From contig JAWKVZ010000003.1 of the NCBI GenBank assembly GCA_041397725.1, positions 397,991 through 461,990 on the forward strand: a stretch of 64,000 nt of DNA, written 5' to 3'. Shown here one piece after another: positions 61,840-64,000 of the stretch (positions are counted from its first letter, which is position 1; every line of letters begins with the position of its first letter). Origin of the DNA: JAGRKR01 sp041397725. Its GTDB lineage: Bacteria; Pseudomonadota; Alphaproteobacteria; Rhizobiales; Hyphomicrobiaceae. The notes under the pieces were generated by a model. It saw only the letters and a list, made by a program, of their open reading frames with translations. It did no database searches and was not told where the DNA came from. A program made the position numbers and the translations under genes.

Positions 61840-63219
61840 GTGGCGGTAGGCAAGAGGGGCATTTCGCGCGTCTTGATCGCGAACCGTGGCGAGATCGCTC
61901 TCCGTGCGGTGCGCTCGGCGCGGTCGCTCGGCCTCGAGACCGTTGCGGTGCATTCCACGGCCGATGTGGCGAGCCCGCACGTCTGGGCGGCCGATCGCGC
62001 GGTGTGCATCGGTCCGCCGCCGAGCACCCAGAGCTACCTGCAGATTCCGGCCCTGCTGCACGTCGCCCAGGCGCATGGCTGCGATGCGATTTATCCGGGC
62101 TACGGCTTCCTGTCCGAGCGGGCCGGTTTCGCCGAGCGCTGCGCCAGCGAGGGGCTGAAGTTCATCGGCCCCTCGGCCGAGGTCATCCGCACGATGGGCG
62201 ACAAGTCCGAGGCGAAGGCCACCGCGGCGCGCTTCGGAGTGCCGCTCGTGCCGGGCTCCGACGGCGCCTTCGACGATGCCGCGAGCGCGCTGGCGGCTGC
62301 CCGCGAGATCGGCTTCCCGCTGCTGCTGAAGGCGCGCGCCGGCGGCGGCGGACGCGGCATGCGTGTGGCGCCGGATCTCGAGGCCTTCCCCGCGTTGTTC
62401 GATCAGGCTGCGCGGGAGGCGGAAGCAGCTTTCGGCGACGCGGGAATCTATCTGGAGCGGTTCTTCTCCGCCGTCCGCCACATCGAGGTGCAGGTGTTCG
62501 GCGACATGCACGGTACGGTGCGACAGCTCGGCGAGCGCGATTGCACGGTCCAGCGCCGGCACCAGAAGCTCGTCGAGGAAGGCCCCTCGCCGGTCCTGCG
62601 ACCGGAAGTTCGCGCCCGCATCCTGGAGGCGGCCGAGAAGCTCGCGAAAGGCGTGGGCTATGAGGGCGCCGGCACGGTCGAGTTCATCTACGAGCCCAAG
62701 TCCGAGGAGTTCTTCTTCATCGAGATGAACACACGCATCCAGGTCGAGCATCCCGTCACGGAGATGCTGATCGGGCACGATCTGGTCGCCGAGCAGTTCC
62801 GCGTGGCCATGGGCGAGCCGCTGTCGGCGAAGCTGCCGGCCGCGGGCGCCAACGGCCACGCCATCGAGTTCCGCGTCAACGCCGAGGACTGGCGGGAGAA
62901 TTTCCGCCCCGAACCCGGTCGCCTGAAGCGCTGGCGGGCGCCGTCGGGGGCCGGTATCCGGCTCGACACATTCGCTTATCAGAGCATGGATGTGCAGCCC
63001 TTCTATGACTCGATGATCGCCAAGCTGATCGTGCACGCCGAGACGCGCGAGGAGGCGATTGCCAAGGCGCGGGCGGCGATCCGCGATTTCCACGTCGAGG
63101 GTCTGCGCACGACGCTCGATTTCCACGCGACGCTGCTCGGCGATCCGGACTTCGCCAACGGCAACATCCATACCCGCTGGGTCGAGCAGGCCTTCCTGCC
63201 GCGCCACGGCCTCAAGTGA
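61840..63219 (+). CDS. accC: Biotin carboxylase subunit
   Basis: A 459-residue biotin carboxylase that makes carboxybiotin from bicarbonate and ATP. Motifs: ISRVLIANRGEIALRAVRSA at the N-terminus, AIYPGYGFLSERAGFAERC, FIGPSAEVIRTMGDKSEAKA, LLLKARAGGGGRGMRV (ATP-grasp Gly-rich loop), RHIEVQVFGD, ERDCTVQRRHQKLVEEGPSP, FFIEMNTRIQVEHPVTEM and HAIEFRVNAED. GTG 61840 is preferred for a GGGAGG site five bases away; GTG 61834 is the alternative. It pairs with the AccB protein encoded on the opposite strand and the carboxyltransferase subunit downstream. Confidence 0.95.
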   Translation: MAVGKRGISRVLIANRGEIALRAVRSARSLGLETVAVHSTADVASPHVWAADRAVCIGPPPSTQSYLQIPALLHVAQAHGCDAIYPGYGFLSERAGFAERCASEGLKFIGPSAEVIRTMGDKSEAKATAARFGVPLVPGSDGAFDDAASALAAAREIGFPLLLKARAGGGGRGMRVAPDLEAFPALFDQAAREAEAAFGDAGIYLERFFSAVRHIEVQVFGDMHGTVRQLGERDCTVQRRHQKLVEEGPSPVLRPEVRARILEAAEKLAKGVGYEGAGTVEFIYEPKSEEFFFIEMNTRIQVEHPVTEMLIGHDLVAEQFRVAMGEPLSAKLPAAGANGHAIEFRVNAEDWRENFRPEPGRLKRWRAPSGAGIRLDTFAYQSMDVQPFYDSMIAKLIVHAETREEAIAKARAAIRDFHVEGLRTTLDFHATLLGDPDFANGNIHTRWVEQAFLPRHGLK

Positions 63220-63233
63220 CAGGGAACGAGCAG

Positions 63234-64000
63234 ATGGCTGGCAGCAGCAAGCGTGACATTCGCCTGATCGACGTGACGTTGCGGGACGCGCACCAGTGCC
63301 TGTGGGCCACGCGCATGACCACCGCTATGATGAAAGACATCGCGCCGCGGCTCGATCGCGCGGGGTTCGAGGCCATCGATCTCGTCGGCGGCGCCGTGTT
63401 CGACGTGGCCGTTCGGTATCTGCGCGAGGATCCCTGGGAGCGCATGCGCATCCTGGCGAGCTGGGTCAAGGAGACGCCGCTCATCATCCATACGCGCGGC
63501 CAGAGCCTGTTCACGTTCGAGTTCTTCGCCGACGACGTCGTGGAGCTGGCGGCCGAGCGCTTCGCCGCCAACGGCATGCGCTATCACACGCCCTACGACG
63601 CCTTGAACGACATGCGCAATCTCGAGATTCCGATCCGCGCCGCCAAGCGCCACGGGCTCTATGTCGTGGGCGGCCTCGTCTACACGCACAGCCCCGTCCA
63701 CACCGACGCCTATTACGTGCGCAAGGCCAAGGATCTCGTGGCGCTCGGTGTCGATGCGGTGTTCCTGAAGGATGCGAGTGGCCTGCTGCTGCCGGAGCGC
63801 GTTGCGACGCTCGTTCCCGCCGTGAAGCAGGTGATCGGCGGACGGCCTCTGCAGATCCACACCCATTGCAACTCGGGCCTCGCGCCCTATGTCGTGCTGC
63901 AAGCCGTGGAGGCCGGCGTCGACGTTGTGCACACGGCGACCTCGACGCTCGCCAACGGCGTCTCGCATTCGCCGACCGAGCGGGTCGTGCGCAACCTGCG
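63234..64000 (+). CDS. Pyruvate/oxaloacetate-type carboxyltransferase subunit, partial
   Basis: The first ~255 residues of an OadA/PycB-type carboxyltransferase, cut by the window end. Visible are IRLIDVTLRDAHQCLWATRM, LVGGAVFDVAVRYLREDPWE, VDAVFLKDASGLLLPERV with the catalytic Lys region, and LQIHTHCNSGLAPYVVLQAV with the H-x-H zinc site. The CT domain uses carboxybiotin and pyruvate or a related 2-oxo acid. It follows accC by 14 bp. Together with AccB and AccC it forms a split biotin enzyme, whose acceptor could be pyruvate or a pathway-specific acid. Confidence 0.93.
   Translation, partial: MAGSSKRDIRLIDVTLRDAHQCLWATRMTTAMMKDIAPRLDRAGFEAIDLVGGAVFDVAVRYLREDPWERMRILASWVKETPLIIHTRGQSLFTFEFFADDVVELAAERFAANGMRYHTPYDALNDMRNLEIPIRAAKRHGLYVVGGLVYTHSPVHTDAYYVRKAKDLVALGVDAVFLKDASGLLLPERVATLVPAVKQVIGGRPLQIHTHCNSGLAPYVVLQAVEAGVDVVHTATSTLANGVSHSPTERVVRNL

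Overview
The window is GC-rich with dense, mostly intact genes and no rRNA, prophage or CRISPR. It looks like an alphaproteobacterium, probably Hyphomicrobiales. The main reasons are iron-control (Irr/ICE-type) boxes upstream of the bacterioferritin and ferric-iron transporter genes, an MntR-linked metal ABC transporter, a cobalamin riboswitch before btuB, and many solute-binding-protein transporters (TauT-type ABC, TAXI-TRAP) beside small catabolic clusters. The assignment to order is inference.

Layout. 0-3 kb: Mn/Zn ABC transporter (partial permease, ATPase, binding protein) divergent from mntR. 3-12 kb: single genes (amidohydrolase, LLM-type flavin oxidoreductase, membrane-anchored esterase, GNAT, Nudix, phosphoesterase, MFS carrier with a coupled small membrane protein, SDR), with one copy of a tandem intergenic repeat at 7.3 kb and its relative at 12.1 kb. 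12.2-19 kb: a DUF302 protein, then a cobalamin riboswitch and btuB-btuF-btuC-btuD, closely followed by a patatin-like phospholipase. 19-25.6 kb: nitroreductase, a 1139-residue MFS/acyltransferase/acyl-ACP synthetase fusion, a DUF1330 protein and a TPR protein. 26-32.1 kb: a segment between two ~190-bp direct repeats, holding a secreted hydrolase, a Ser/Thr kinase whose downstream sequence encodes a pair of periplasmic PDZ domains, and a convergent unknown secreted protein. 32.4-37.4 kb: phosphonate ABC transporter phnCDE, a divergent LysR regulator and a PhnZ/TmpB-type HD oxygenase. From about 28.9 to 35.5 kb every gene is broken by many single-base indels although its protein sequence is otherwise well conserved. 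I suspect sequence error over decay, but cannot decide.

37.4-49 kb: CYTH-CHAD protein; selenium-binding protein (SBP56/methanethiol-oxidase family) coupled to a membrane protein; a catabolic cluster of CoA-ester lyase, LeuD/LeuC-type hydratase, isocitrate-lyase-family lyase and a four-gene TauT-type ABC transporter. 49-54.6 kb: Arg/Pro-repeat secreted protein, dienelactone hydrolase with a DUF6295 protein, then an iron block (Bfd, bacterioferritin, ferric-iron binding protein, Cys-rich protein) with four candidate Irr boxes. 54.6-64 kb: M20 peptidase, beta-keto acid cleavage enzyme (BKACE), TAXI-TRAP transporter, IclR regulator and a split biotin-dependent carboxylase (AccB, AccC, pyruvate-carboxyltransferase subunit, cut by the window end). 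The last group looks like an uptake and degradation unit for a keto or carboxylic acid. A shared motif upstream of the BKACE and TAXI genes suggests they are co-regulated.
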